A DNA stretch of 64,000 bases from Chrysomallon squamiferum (GCA_012295275.1 CM022671.1:757501-821500); one strand, 5' to 3'. Positions 1 to 15,400 are shown, counted from the stretch's first letter. The notes: generated from the letters alone by a model not told the origin. A program made the numbers and translations.

Positions 1-51
<51 letters not shown>

Positions 52-1108
52 AACATTCCACAACTACATAACAGTTAAAATCAAATTACCTGCATTATGC
101 ATTTCCAATGAACTTTTTTTTTTCAATTTTTTCAATTTTTTTTTTTTTTTTTTTAACTTTTTTTTTTTGCTAATTTTTAAACATTTAATTTTATTTTAAT
201 TATCTATCTACCTGTCAGCTTTGTTTGTTTGTATGTTTTTGTTTTTTTGTTTGTTTTTATTTATTTTTAGATTATTAAATTACTCATATATATGTTCTTA
301 ACAGGCTGGATTAAATAGTTTAAAAAACAACAACAACACAATTTTAGAATTAAAATAATATTTAATTAAACGTTTCCAGTTGTAAATACATGTCTTTTTA
401 TTTTTGTTTTTTTTATTTTTTTTTTTTCTTAAGGATTTGCCTATGCTATTTGTATCACGTTTTGTGCTCGTGTTTCATAGTAACAATTATAAATACATTC
501 TTACAATCTCTCTCCTTTCCATCGATTGTTCACTACATTCAGTCCTTGCAACAGTTGTGTAACGATTGCAATGAACATTAAAATCAGTGGGGAAAAAAAA
601 GAAAAAGAGTAAAAGCAAGGTTATATGTAATATACGAGAACGAAAATGTTAGGTACACTTTAAAAAATGTGTAAACATATCTGTTAGTGTGTTTGAAATA
701 AATAAAGTAATAACCATTTTAAAATATTATTCTTTTTACAGAATTAATACTATTTACCGTTTTACAAATGTATTTATTTATTTGTTCTTATGATGATGAT
801 TATTATTTTATGATGATGATTATTATTATTATTTTACCAGTATCGAAATAAAATAAAATATTGTAGTTTCTTGTATTGTTTATTATTTTATTTTATTTAT
901 TTCCTGCACGTTATTATTAACATTCATTTTAATGTAATAGCTGAATTATGCGTTGTCATCAGAATTTGTCTCATGTGAGAAGCTGTTACTCCAGAGAAAT
1001 ATTCGCGAAATCTGAAATACAATAAAGAAATAATATTCATTAGCCACACTAGTAAAAATTAAATGATAAATTAATATGTACACACATTCATAAACACACA
1101 GACATATA

Positions 1109-1148
<40 letters not shown>

Positions 1149-1917
1149 AGTATCATTATGCGTTTCTTGTTTAAAATAAATAAATAAATAATTGATGGTT
1201 TCTCTTAATTTTTTCGCCATGTTGTAACACCAGTTGGTTCCAGAATGTAATTTATAACAAACTGAAGTGTTTGTAAATTACGATGTTAACTCTGAGGAAG
1301 ATTGTTACAGTTTTTAAAGAATCGCAAATTGTATATTCCCGCCGCTTGGACTTGTTAGAAAATATTTTTAAAAATCACGTGTTTTCACAGAGAAAAGCCG
1401 AGCGAACCACTCATTTAAAAAGAAATATCAGACTATTGTACACTAATTTTTAAACGTTACAGTACACTGAATTATCAAAACTATTATTTTAACTATTTAT
1501 AGATTAATAATACAGTAGATAAATAAACAAACCGAAAGTTCTTTTGTTATCGGCAGCAGCTGGCTAAATTACACGCGGTACGTGAAATTTCGCTGATTCA
1601 AACAATAAACATTAGTGCGAACAATTTTTTAAATTAATACTTCTGAACTAATCGCGGCTATGTGAAGGTTCTAGAAAACATCCACGTCATGGTACGTGCA
1701 TAGTAGAAGAGTGGGGGAAAAAAGCAAAGAAAAAAAGCAGTGAAAACGTCGGAAAAGACCGAAGTGTGTGATGTTATTAAACTATCGATTTTGAAAAGCC
1801 AGACTGAGCGAGCTACACGCGGCGACAACGCGTTTCGTTGCACTACTAAACGTGTCCCAGTCACGGCGCGTGCACAAGGAAACAACATATGTATTGGCGA
1901 CAGTCCGGACGCGAAAA
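1..1917 (+). other. Upstream and 5' UTR region of TBC1D30
   Basis: Opens inside an AG microsatellite (1-44), then AT-rich low-complexity DNA with no gene seen, and a GT run at 1110-1146. From about 1550 the base composition rises toward G+C with CG dinucleotides, as expected for a promoter and 5' UTR. No TATA box can be assigned with confidence and the transcription start is unknown. Confidence 0.5.
1771..1794 (+). promoter_or_regulatory. Upstream ORF in the TBC1D30 leader
   Basis: ATG 1771 opens a seven-codon ORF ending at TGA 1792, in the same frame as the main CDS but separated by the stop. Further upstream lie a four-codon ORF at 1689-1703 and an ATG-TGA start-stop pair at 1660-1665. All matter only if the transcript begins upstream of them, which is not known. 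Confidence 0.4.
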
Positions 1918-2203
1918 ATGGACGGGACTGTTGACACAAGAACAGCCTCTCGCTCCGACTCCGACGATGAAATATTCCACCCCGGATGCACCTACATCCC
2001 CAGATGGTGCGACATGGATTCCGAAATGCGCTTCACCAGTTGTGGGAGCCTGTCGTCTGACGGTGGGGACGGGGAAGTGGGAGTGGACGGCAAGCAGGGC
2101 TGTGGTCTTAAACGTCAGCATTCGATTGTGGACGGACTACTGTTTGAAATATACGACCGCTGGCACGGCAGTCTCAGAGACAGCTTCGACAGCGACACTT
2201 TGA
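1889..2203 (+). promoter_or_regulatory. Overlapping upstream ORF across the TBC1D30 start
   Basis: ATG 1889 lies 29 nt before the main start, in another frame, and stays open for 104 codons to 2203. Its context is weak (C at -3, T at +4), whereas ATG 1918 is strong. It could lower main-frame translation but shows no protein signature. Confidence 0.4.
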
Positions 2204-2314
2204 CGGAGTGTTCCAGTACCTCTGAAGTTTTCTACAGACACTCGTTTGGATCGTCCGGTACGAGAGGGCATTCCATTTCAAGACAGTTTCAAAGATCGTT
2301 TTTAGAAAATCAAA
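1918..2314 (+). CDS. TBC1D30: TBC1D30 coding exon 1
   Basis: ATG 1918 is the first ATG in this frame after an in-frame TGA at 1792-1794 and has a strong start context (A at -3, G at +4). It encodes residues 1-132 plus one base. The segment is acidic and serine-rich with HSIVDGLLFEIYDRWHGSL, which resembles the N-terminal part of the long TBC1D30 isoforms. The donor at 2315 is a perfect GTAAGT. An ORF continuing past the donor to 2349 is intron read-through. Confidence 0.85.
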
Positions 2315-2658
2315 GTAAGTTAGAAGTCCTGTTTCTTCACTTCATCTAATATTTTTATATTTAATGTTTCACAAATAACCTTTTTTTTTTTCTGTTAAAT
2401 GTAGATTAATATTATTACATACTATTGTGTTTTGATCCATTTGAGAATTATTTCATGATTCATCATTTGCTTACTTAGTTAAGATACCTATAGAGTTTCT
2501 CAGAGAGAGAGAGAGAGAGAGAGAGAAATTTTTACATGTTTTTATTGCAACTTCTATGCAATTCAGAACATACATTTCTAATTGTTTAATTTAAAAATTT
2601 TAGATATTGAATGTTAAAAGTTTAACCATGTATTTTTAAACCAAAAAAAATATAAAAT

Positions 2659-2691
<33 letters not shown>

Positions 2692-3921
2692 TAAAATAAA
2701 TAAATAATTTTAAAAAAATAATAAAATAAAATAATAATAATAATAAAATAAAATAAAATTTAATGATTTTTATACACCATAACACAAGACAGAAAAAAAA
2801 ATAAAATAAATAAATAAACATTATTATTCATGATTTCCTTTATAACTGTGACAAAAACAACAAACAAACAACTGCCACTACAGTGTCAACTCCCACAACA
2901 TCACCCACTGTTTGTTTTTCATACAGCACAGAACATTCCTATGTTTCATAAATCTAAAAATACCCCCAACCACCCCCAGAAACCACATAACAAAATCATC
3001 ATCTCCTTTCATAACCCAGACAAAAAGAAATCATTTCTAGACCTCAAGTTAGGAACAAAAATGTGCATGATTTTCTGTTTCTATTTCTGGTCATGTTTTT
3101 GTTAAGTGAAATATTCTGATGATATTTTTATATTACATCAATTATTTGTACCTCATGGTTACCTTACTCTGTTTTGTAATAAAAAATATTTAGAATAACT
3201 GTAATATTCAGTGTTTGTTTTAGTTGAGTCATAAAAACCCTCAGTATTATTCAGTGTCTTTAGGTTGTAAGTATTTAAAAATGATTGATTTATTTTTAAT
3301 TAACTAATCACATCTAATTTAAAAAATAAAATTTAAATTAATATTATTATTATTATTATTTTTATTTTATTATTATTATTTTATATATATATATATATAT
3401 ACATTTCTTTGATGAAGATGAATATTATATTAATATTTACACATTTTAATATTTCTTAAGTCCAATTAAAGTCCACTTATATTCTGACAGCCATAATAAT
3501 TTACAAGAGTCTTTAAAATGTTTAAATGTCAAATCTTTAAAAAAAAAAAAAAAAAAATAAAAACAATTATTGAAAATTAAAAAATATATAAATATTACAG
3601 TTTAATTTTAAAAAATCAAAAATCAAAGTTTTATTATTATTTTAAATTAGCAAGTACAAATTTCACCTTTATTCTATTATTTATTGTATAAATAAAAATA
3701 ATTGTTTTAAATCTGTTACACTTTTTTGTTTTTAAATCAATAAATCATTTATTTAAGCATAAAAAAATAATCTATATTTTTTATATTTGTTGTATATATT
3801 ATGTTTCTCAACTTCCTTGACATTTTGATTCAAAACAAAAAATACATTATTCTATTACAAAAGAAAATATGTTTGCATCTAATTGATTGTTTTACTTCAG
3901 TATTGTTTTGTTTTTTCTTTT

Positions 3922-3975
<54 letters not shown>

Positions 3976-4283
3976 TAGTGTAAGCTGAAGCAGTAAGGTT
4001 TAGTGCTAACTTCAGGTTTAATAGATCAATTCTTCCCAGAGCTACCTTTGTGTTCTTTCACACTCCAGCTCATGTTGTTTGCTTTCTCAGAGGCTCAGTA
4101 GTGTACTCTGCTTCTCTGGGAAGGTGACATATAAAAGATTCATTACTGCTAATCAGTAAAAGAGATACTCATTATTAGGTTTCTGGTCCCTTAATGCACT
4201 CTCTCTACAATGCCATATAATTAATTAAAAATATGTTTGTGACCACAAGAAACATTCCTTTCTTGCTTATTTTTGCTGCTCCA

Positions 4284-4341
<58 letters not shown>

Positions 4342-7130
4342 ATGTGTTTGTGTGTGTGTGTGTATGCTTGTGTGTGTGCATATGCATGTGTGCGTACATG
4401 TGTTGTGTGCGTGCATGTGTGTATGTGTGCATGTGTGTGCATGTGTTCATGTGTGTGCGTGTGTGTGTGTGCATGTGTTCATGTGGGTGTGGGTGATTAC
4501 ATGGTTCTTAACTGGGTGATGCCATCAGTTGTTAAGAAGTTTGTTAATGAGATAATTAAATTGGAATTAAAAAAGTAGGAAAACTTTATTACAGAAAATA
4601 AAAAAATAGTAATAATAAAAATGAAATATATATGAAAAAATAATAATACTGAAAAAAAACATCAGTCAAAATTGCAATAAAATACAAATACAAAATCAAA
4701 TGTGTTCACAAAAATAATAATAATGATGATAATAAAATACAAAATAGAAACTTTTTGTTAATTATTATTATTATTATTTTACAAAGGTACAGTTAAAGGG
4801 TTTTTAATGACATCTCAGAACATTACTATCTGTTGATGATACTTTCCCTATTCACATAAAAGTGATAACTTGAATAGTGCTCAGATATATTCCATAGACC
4901 ACCAACAGACTGAAAAACATTAACAATAAACTTTTTTAAACCAAGTCAGTGGGAAATAATAATCATGTGATGTATCATGTCACTAATTACTGGGATGTGC
5001 TTTATGTTAATAATTCTTAATAAATTAGTTTAATTAAAATTGGAATGAGAAATAGTTGTATAAGTATACCTGAAAGAATTGATCCTGAGACTCTCAGATC
5101 AGTACAGTTATTATTTAGCTTCAGATTACGGCACAAACTACATTAATGACTGTAGTTGGAATAGGAAATGGTTCAAAGGGTGTATTGGGAAAGATTGTAA
5201 TCCTCAGAATGTTAATCTACATCTTACTTACTCCATGAACTAAATTAACAACCTTAGATTAACCGGTTAGAATCTTTAGTTGGAATGGGAAATAAGCTCA
5301 AAGCGTGTATTGAAAAGGATTGACATTGTGATCTGAAGATCACCACTCTGACCACACAGCACCAAACACTGCATTAATTACCTGATATCAACCAGTTAGT
5401 GTCTCATGTTGGAAAAACCCTTGAAAATGTCTTCATCTTGGTTGTTAAAACATCAACCACAAAAACAACAACAATAAAAATGCTATAAATGCATACCACA
5501 TATCTTGTTAATGTCATATTTTATTATTTTTTATATTTTTATTATATCAATTTCCATAGCAACAGCTGTCTCTGTGTTTTTTAATTTTTTATATACCTTT
5601 TTTTATTTTTTTTATTTAAACATATAGATACGTATTTTTGAACTGTGTATATAATTGCTTGGTAGGACAAAATATATGTAACCATAAAAACACATAAGCT
5701 TTGCTACGAAGCTTTTTATTTATTTATTTATTGTTGTTGTTGTTGTTAAAAGAATAAAATGGAAGAAGAAGCATAACAAGTTTATGCAGTAATGATGGTA
5801 TTGATGGTAGTTGAGTGATGGTGGGAGTAGTAGTGGTGGTAGCTCTGATGATACACATTGTAGTAGTAAAGAATTAGTACTGTGCAAATAGCAATAGGTG
5901 ACGAGGCAGTGGTAGCTGTTGTAGTATTAACAGCAGTGGAGTAGCAGGAAGAGCAGATCAGTAGGAGTAGCAACAGCAGGAATAGTAGTAGTCCCAGTAG
6001 CAGTAACTATTTTTAATTTAATTATTACATAGCAGTAGTAGTAGTAATATTAACAGTAGCAGCAAAACCTTCATTAGAATAAATAAATATTGACCATATG
6101 TTAACAATGAAGTACTGAAATAATGATAATAAAAATAACAGCCACATTAGTATTACTAACAGCTATATGTGAATTGTTTTTTTTCAAAAGGATCTGCTAT
6201 TTAAGAAGCAGTACATAATTAGTATGTACTTTTGGTATGAGTTTCTTGTTTATATTGTATTTTCAAGTTTGTCCATGTTTACTCTGCTATTTTACTAAGT
6301 CTCTGGTCAGATTCATATTTTTCTTCTTTTTTTCCCCCTGAATATTTATCTGCTTACACCATCCACTGAATTCCTCAGTTCAAGATGTACTGTTCTAGAG
6401 CATCCCGTTTATAACAATATTACACCTGATTCAGGCACAGGGAACATGTTAAATGTGATGTGTCAGGTCTGGGGTTTCTCTCTTTTCACTTATTTTCAGT
6501 TTCTGGGCACATCAGTCTCCCACTGTGTGAAAGAGGTGAAAATGTGTGGGTAGTGGATGTGAAGTTCTGTGTACTGATTGATTGCAGGTTGCAACATGTG
6601 TGAAGCTGAGAGATCTGACTCAGCCATATTTTATTTACAAATCCAGTGCAAACAGGCAACAACACAATGTGAAGATGTTTTTGTGAACTGTTATTTTAAA
6701 TTAACGCTGTAGTTTATTTTTGCAGTTATGAAGTAACAGATATTGACCTTTAACCCACATTTCACAGAAATATGACATTTAAAAACTTTATCAGCATATT
6801 TATATATATATATGTCATTATTTTTATTATTATAATTATGATAATAATAATTATTATTGTTGTTGTTGTTGTTGTTGTTACTAGTGATGTTGCTATGTTT
6901 ATTTTACTCTTCTTCCTACTAAAACTTTTATTATTATTGGTGTTACTGCTGCTACTATAATTATCATTCTTAGTATTATTTGATTTATAGCACATCTATG
7001 CTGATATGTATTAAAATAAATTAATTAATTAAACAAATAATAATAAGTAAACATATAAACATAAACAAAATAAAAATAAAATAAAAATAATAAAAATAAT
7101 AATAATAAGTAAACATATAAACAAAATAAA

Positions 7131-7161
<31 letters not shown>

Positions 7162-8722
7162 TAATAAAAATAATAATAATAATAATGAATGAATGAATGA
7201 ATAAAAATATCAAACAATAAAGAAATATTAGTTATTTGGGAATATTTTGAAATTTGATTATTCAGTTTCATAGATTTTTGTAAATTCATTGGATTTTTGT
7301 TTATAATGAAAAGTAAATCTTTGTGTTACCAGTGCATAGTTTAAAAATGAATGCAGACATTTTTGGTAATGAAAATATCTTTTCTTGGTATAACCTCGAC
7401 ATATAATTAATAAACTTGCACTTCTGCTAGTTCTGTTTACTAATTCCTTGTCAACTAAATGCCTACCACTTGGCAAACAGCGTAGTTGAATGTTAAATTG
7501 CTTTAACTGGACAAACTAATGTTTTATAATAAAATATGTTTAGGTATGGTTATAATAATAATAAGTAGAACAACAACAACAACAATAACAACAACTATAA
7601 CAATAACAATAATGATCGCAATAGGAAATTTAATGTTTTGTCAATTTTATATTACTCATCCCATATTCCATTCAAAATAATCTATGTCATCCTAACTAAA
7701 GAATATAAGATTAACATAAAACTGTGTTATTATAGTAAATATTTTAATAGTGGACTCTGAGTATGCAATATGTGCTTTTATCCTGTCATCGGACAGATAT
7801 TGGATACCAGGAACGACATATGGTGTGATGTTTGAACATTCTGGAAAAGGTCAAATATAAATGGATTCAGTGCTTGGTGGAAACCTGTCTCCTGGTTGGA
7901 GATGCTGGAGATAATGTTAGCATTTAGCAGAATATTGTTATAAACTGTTACATAATTAGATGATGCATTCATTCAGCAGCAAGGTCAGGAAAATTGTGTC
8001 TGGGTTTTGTGGGGGAAAACTGTGAGTGGAGAAATGGTGTTGTAGGAATTCTTTGATGGGTTTACAAAAGCAAATTATTATTTGCCTCTTTAATAAATTA
8101 TTTTGTGTCTCCAGTAAAGCATTTTAGTTAACTGATGCAAATATTATTAACACTACCTGTACTGCAAGTCATACACAAAAACAAGTATGCACGCTTATAA
8201 AAACTCATACATTAATGTTAAAACACAGACACACACACCCACAGACAGAGAGATACAAATGTGGGCATACATAAAATCTCACAAAGGCACACAAATTTAT
8301 ACATATATACACATACATATATACATACATCTATGCTTGCATGGATACATACACACACACATATATACATACATACATATGTACACATATATAAAGAGAT
8401 ACAAAAGTATATATAAATGACTGTGTGCAGAAGAAAAACGTGTGAGTGTATTTTGCAGGTTTGTTATTAAGAACTGATCTTGCTGTAATTGGTGTTGTTG
8501 ACGACTAATGTCAGTACAGCTGTTCACTTCACTCAACTTTTATCTGCAGCACAAAAATTGGGCGACCTTGGGCATAAAAACATTTCACTACAACAATGTG
8601 TTTTACTCTTGTATTCAGATACTAATATTTTAAGCACATTTTGTTAAATTATTTTCATCATCATCATTATTGGTAATACAAATAAGAAATGAAGAATTAC
8701 AATCTTTTTTTATTTATTTATC

Positions 8723-8753
<31 letters not shown>

Positions 8754-10582
8754 AATTGTTATTTACAATTTTTCAAATTTCTGTACATATGTAAATCAGG
8801 GAAGAGAGCAGTATTTTACAAAACAGTACAAAAACAAAATAAGTGCAGATAAATAAACTGGGGGAAATAACTTTGAACACAACCAATACAAAACAAGACA
8901 ATTTTGTCAGATGTTGAAATTTACCCCCAAAAAACTCTGATAAATATAACACAAAAATTACAAAATAGTACACAGATATGTCAACTGATGTAAGTAATAA
9001 AAATACTGGAATATTTGAAATGTGATGAGAAAAAATCCAGATGTTGGAAAGAACTAGTGTTAGATATTAATGGCTGTATTTTATTTATCATTATATATTT
9101 TCTGTAAAGGAAAATGTCACCCAGTAACCTCGTTTTCAGCATAACTGACATTAGCTGAGCTGAATGTAATGATTATTTGCAACAATTGTTCAGGACAGGG
9201 TTAACAGATGATGATATTAATACATGTAATCAAATCAGTGTTTATCTTATCTATCATTCATTAACATATATATATATATTGTGTGTGTGTGTGTGTGTTA
9301 TTTAATAAAAAAATCTTCTATTTTTTTTACTTTCATTTTAATTAAATATATAAACTGGTAATGAGAATATCAGTTTACATATATCTGCAGATTTTCACTT
9401 TGTTAAAACTCTACTAGAAGACAATATTTATTATTAAATTTAATTTATAATTTTAAAAATATATATTTGTTAACATATTTTTAAAATGTTTTAAATCGAA
9501 TATTTATATATATAGATACATACATACGTTTATATACATATATACTTGTGTGTTAATTATCTGATATATGTTATCATTCAATATATAAGTACTCTTCAGC
9601 ATAAAAACTGAATATAATTAAATTATATATGAAAATAATAATTACAGATATCTATAATGTTATGATTATAAAAAAGATATTAATAAAAAACAAATTTATA
9701 TAATAAAACATAACTACAGATATAATGTAAACTTATTAATACAGTTCAGTTTGAAAATATATATATTAAAAGAAAATTATGGGTTATAATGAAACTAAAT
9801 ACTTTTGAAAAAATTAAATTATTTTAAAATAAAGTAAAATACAAAAGGTATTATTTAGATTTCAAAATTATTAAAGAATTTATGTATTAGAATGACAAAA
9901 TGGAGGTAATAATAATAGCTAATATGTCTAAAGTTTGCTGTTTTGCTGAAGTTAAAAAACCAAAACCAATAATAAAAAAATATGAAATGTTAGAAATGTT
10001 ATTTAGATTAATGATCAGATTAATCCTCATGATTATACTCATTATCATTAATATATTATTAATTAAAATGTTGTTAGTTTCTTACACATTCAGAAAAAAA
10101 CATGATATATCACACATATCGTTTAACATGTTTTAAATATTTGTCTTAAGAAAAATACATTAGATACAAATAACAAATTATTATATTCTAATTAGTGCTG
10201 CATATGTCATACAGATAAATTAACTACGAGTAAAAAAATATATTTAAAAAAATAAAATAAAAACAAATTATACGGAACTTAAGTGCTGAATTAAAATTGG
10301 ACTACCAAATAACTTAATAAATTTAAAATAAAGAAATATGATATAATGTAGCTTAGTGATGATAAGTATATCTAACAAACTTAGTTTTAATTAACATGTT
10401 TTTATAGCTGGAGTTTTACAATAACTCTATGTTTAATGACCAGTTATTATCACAAATTTAAGCAAAAATATAAAATAAATACAAAAAAAAAAATACAGGA
10501 AATTTACATAATTAAAATACGAGATATTACAAAGTCAAATGCAGATACTAGCTTTTAATACTTACAGACACAACCTACCATG

Positions 10583-10624
<42 letters not shown>

Positions 10625-12437
10625 AATAAGAAGGAGATGTGTGTAAATGTACGTTTACTAGAATAATTGTGGAATAAAGAAATTGACTGAAATAAAATTT
10701 TGTAAGAATCACCAAGGTTTTAAAACATTTTAACAACAAAATAATTGTTAGTACATGAAGTTTACACATAACAGTAGTATATATTTTTACTGTAAATATG
10801 TTAAATTTACAGGCACAATCCAGCTTAATTTATTTATGTGGAATTTATGTGTTATTGAGGTCTAATTTATAATATATTTTATATTTTCAAGTCAGTTAGA
10901 AATAATAATAAAATTAATTGAAAAGAAAGAGAAAAAAAAGCATCTGAGAAAAGAAAAATAGTTGATTGTGTCTTGACTCTGAATTAAGAAAGAAAAAGAT
11001 TAATCACAGATGTTGTTTATTTATTAAATGTTTTAGAGTTAAATTGTCACCCAGGTAACAAAAGACATTGCACTGAATGTTTAGAAGTTAAAAGTGTGTT
11101 TAAATTGCAGGTGTTGTCCAGCTGAAGAAGATGGTCAGTGATTTACAGAGGAGCATCGGTCAGTCTTCTCACAGGCTTGTACGACAACTCAAACGTCGCG
11201 ACCGTCGCATCGCCAAGCTGCACCGCAACTGTGACGTTGTCACTGCAATACTGCAAGCATCATCTCTGAAACGAAGTAAGGTTTTTTTTCAATAAACTTT
11301 TAATATTTTTCATTCATTTGAAATCTTTTATAATGTCATGTTAAACTATTCTGTTTCAACGTCTGCTTCATTTCAGAAACTATTTGTTCAGCTGTTCACT
11401 GATTGTATTAGCATACAGACAAAAATACATAACTAAACATGAATTATACATACATATATTTGTCTAAATATATACCTAAACATGAAGTATACATACATAT
11501 ATTTGTCTAAATATATAAAGTATACATACGTATATTTGTCTAAATATGCACCTAAACATATAAAGTATACATACATATATTTGTCTAAATACATATCTAA
11601 ACATATAAAGTATACATACATATATATGCATACATGTACACACACATACATAGAAACAAACCTCACATGCAGACATATACACGTATGTATGTATATAGAA
11701 TACACATATGTATGTATATAGAATACACATATATGTATGTATATAGAATACAGATATAGATGTATATAGAATACACATGTATGTATATAGAATACACATA
11801 TGTATGTATACAGAATACACATATATGTATGTATATAGAATACACATATGTATGTATATAGAATACACATGTATGTATATAGAATACACATATGTATGTA
11901 TATAGAATACACATATATGTATGTATATAGAATACACACATATGCATGTATATAGAATACACATATTTAAAAACATAAATATACATAAGCAGAAACACAC
12001 ACATTCGCATTAATGCATTCATATTCATCAATAACGATTCCTTAGACAAATAAAACAACAATTATATCATTTAATAATTATATATATAAATAATAGTAAA
12101 TAAATAGTATTATCATATTAACATATTATTTGTGAACTGATATATAAAAAAAGAAAAAAACTAAATAACAAACAAATAAACAAAAACAACAATAACAACT
12201 AACTAATAAATATATAAAGTAATAAATAAGCAAATAAACTCATAAAAAAACTAAAGTAGTTTAATTATACGAGTGAAACATGGAGTACAGTGAGATGTTG
12301 ACAATGTGAGATCTGTGACGTATTAACGCAGGGAGTGGACATACTATCAATATCTGTATTGTAACATCAATATATCACCAGCTGTGTGAACTAAACATGT
12401 ATTTAGTAGAGCGTTGTTTAATGTCAGTGTGTGCGTG

Positions 12438-12484
<47 letters not shown>

Positions 12485-15400
12485 TTAGGTGCGAATGTGT
12501 AGATGTAATTTTGAATTATAAATATTGGAGTTCATAAGAAAACAAGTACAATATAAATACTGTAGTTATAGATTTTGAAACATTTATAAATTAAATAATC
12601 AGATTTCAAAATACACTTAATATATAATGTAGTAGTAAGAATAACAAAGATGTAACAAATAAGAGTGTGTGTTTGTGTGTGTAAAAACAGCAAAAAATAA
12701 AATACAAAAATAATATTGTAGTGAAATGTTTTTTAAACAAATATAATATTTACTTGTTATATATAAGAAATAAATTAATATCAAATCAGATATATATATA
12801 TGCACATTTACGTAAAAGAATACTGTATCATGTTATAGAAACATGATATTCTGTTTGATATACAACTTTGAGATTTTATTTAACACAGTTAATTGCTGAA
12901 ATCTGATGGGTTTTTAATTTTTATTTATAATAAATAGTTTACTTTTGTCACAGAGGCTATCATTTTAACTAATATTTAAGAAAACTTCAGAATAGATTTT
13001 AAAAATATTTTGTTCTGTCTTACAGATTTTGTTTATATGTATGTGTATTTTTTTTGTGTGTGTCTGGATATCAGTTACTGTTATAGCTGGTTGCCACTAA
13101 ACAACATACAGGAATTAAATAATTACCTTAGTAACTTACATAAACTTCAAAATAAAACTACAAAAAGCATGTTTATTCAATACATGAACCAATGAAAACT
13201 GTGGATCCTTAAACATAATTCAACAGAAACTAGTAAATTATGTCTTGTATTTGATAAATTACTGTAGAAGAATTCTCACTGTTAATAAATGAAAATGATC
13301 CAGAACTGCCAAATAATTCTTTTTAAATATTAAGTATACTATATATTGTGAACAATCATATGCACAGCTCTGACATGATATTTTATTTATTTATTTATTT
13401 ATTTTTCTTATTTATTTATTTATTTTTGTTGTTGTTGTTTTGTTATTGTTTTTGTTTTATACAACTGTAAAGAGATAATTACTTTTAAATGACATGAACA
13501 CTGTTACAGGCATTTTTAAAATGGTGGTAACATGTTATAGCAGAAGTAGAAATAATGAAAATATAATAAAATCAAATTCAAAAAAAATGTAAACATAACT
13601 TCTCAATCATTTAAAAAGAGAGGTAGAAAGAAAGAAAGAATTACTGAGTGTGTGTGTGTGTTATAAAAAAATGACACTAATATAATGTTCTGTTTTGTTT
13701 TATTTTAATGACTGCAGTGAAGAAGAAGAAACAGGTTAGCTTGATGTGTTTGTTTGTGTGTGCCATGTGTTAATTATATTGTGTTGTATTAACACAGCTT
13801 GTTTCAAGTTTTGTAGCTATGTGTTGTCAATTGTTTTTTTCTATAAAAATTTTATAAAATTTAAACTTCAGTTCACAGTCTGCTTATTGTTGTGTTGTTT
13901 TCACTGAATGTTGTGATTATTTGAATTTGTCATTATAATGAAATAACAAACTTTTGTTTATTTACTGAACTGATCAATTATATACATGCCTAGCTCTTTT
14001 GTTTTGTTACTTACATCATTGTTAACATTGTTGTGAGTTTTCAGCAAGCTTTGTGATTATTTGACTCACCAACATAATAAACAAAATGTTATTTACTGAA
14101 ATGATCAATTGTATATATACTTGACCATCATCTTTATCATCATTGTTTTTATTATTGTTAGTTGTTGTTGTCATTCAAAATACAATTTCTTTATAGTTGC
14201 TGTTCTTTATTTTATTACCATCATCATTTTAGTGTGTGTGTGTGTTAAAAAAGAAAGAGCAATTCCCTAACCTATCAAATCACCTTATTTCACACCTGTG
14301 GCTACCTGTGTATTGTACCTGTGTGTATATTTCACATGTTATTATTTCTGATTCAAAGGAATGACCTCTCCTTGACCTGATGACCAGGTGTGAATTCTGT
14401 TTTGTAATATTTGAAATCTTCAGGATCATGTTTGTTACAGTTGACAGGACACAGGTTGCAGAATGAATGAATATTATTACTGCTTGTTAACAGCAGAAAT
14501 TAATCTGTCACTCATTATGTACTGTGTGTGTTTGTTTTGTCTATATTAAAACTGACATTATTAACAGATACAGTTTAGTGATAAATGGTAACAAAAAAAT
14601 CTAACTTTATTTATATTCTGTTTTTAAAATATAGGAGAACAGTGATTTCTTGTGCAGTTGCTGTGGTGATTAGTATATGTAACTTCCAAAGCAGCATGTA
14701 CTGTTTATTGTCTTTGATAAATCTGTGGCTGGAATGAAAAATAAATGTGTGATACTCTAATGAAAATCATTCTTATGACATAATGTATTGTCAAAGAGAT
14801 GTTAGGTAGCTGTTTGATCATTACAGATGTGCTTGAACCTCCGTGTTCATTAATATCATTTCAGTTCGGGTGAATGTCATTAGTTATTTCTGTTTTGTTT
14901 CTGGATTGATTAGTCGTTCAGTTTCAGATGTGACCAAACCATTGTCCTTGAGCCACAGTGACCACAACCTCATTAAAAACCACTTGAACCACAGTGACCA
15001 CAACCTCATTAAAAACCACTTGAACCACAGTGACACAACCTCATTAAAAACCACTTGAACCACAGTGACCACAACCTCATTAAAAACCACTTAATACCAT
15101 CTCATTAGTTCACTAGACATGATATATAACAATCGTATAAAATATATATACCACATGAAATATATGTCTAACACTTTCTGTTGTATCCATAACATGTATT
15201 TTAAGAAGCAACTCTATACTAAATACTAAATGGAGAAAATAAACCACACTTTAACCTATTCATAAAGTTCACTCTACCATGATTTATATAGTAACTCCAA
15301 AGAGATGAAATATATTTAACAATTTATTCATCATATTTCAAGTTATGTTTAGATCAGAGACAGAGTTGTTTATTTATATCATTAAATTCAGTTAATTAAT

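Larger units (their letters stand above)
2315..11110 (+). other. TBC1D30 intron 1
   Basis: An 8.8 kb intron. It is mostly A/T-rich simple sequence: AAAT, ATT, AT, CA/GT and AG/CT runs, poly(A) of about 40 at 10581-10620, and ACAT/ATAC repeats at 8170-8410. Three divergent tandem copies of a tRNA-SINE-like unit lie at 5030-5400. Sequence at 6350-6700 and 7600-8100 is more complex but no coding exon, RNA gene or transposon was recognised. All ORFs here are short and repetitive. Confidence 0.8.

Noticed and set aside
1852..1917. N-terminal extension of TBC1D30 from a GTG at 1852
   Set aside because: No ATG exists between the in-frame stop at 1792 and 1918; ATG 1918 has a strong context.
4205..4578. 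Cys/Val and His/Thr-rich ORFs on both strands
   Set aside because: Translation of a GT/CA microsatellite.
11433..12061. Overlapping - strand ORFs of 132-174 codons rich in Tyr, Ile, Cys
   Set aside because: Translation of GTATATAGAATACACATA repeats in three frames.
13718..13734. A 17 nt microexon candidate (TGAAGAAGAAGAAACAG) between CTGCAG and GTTAGC in intron 2
   Set aside because: Exon 2 to exon 3 already joins in frame; adding 17 nt shifts the frame into an early stop in exon 3. A 12 nt version would keep frame but needs an unlikely internal AG.
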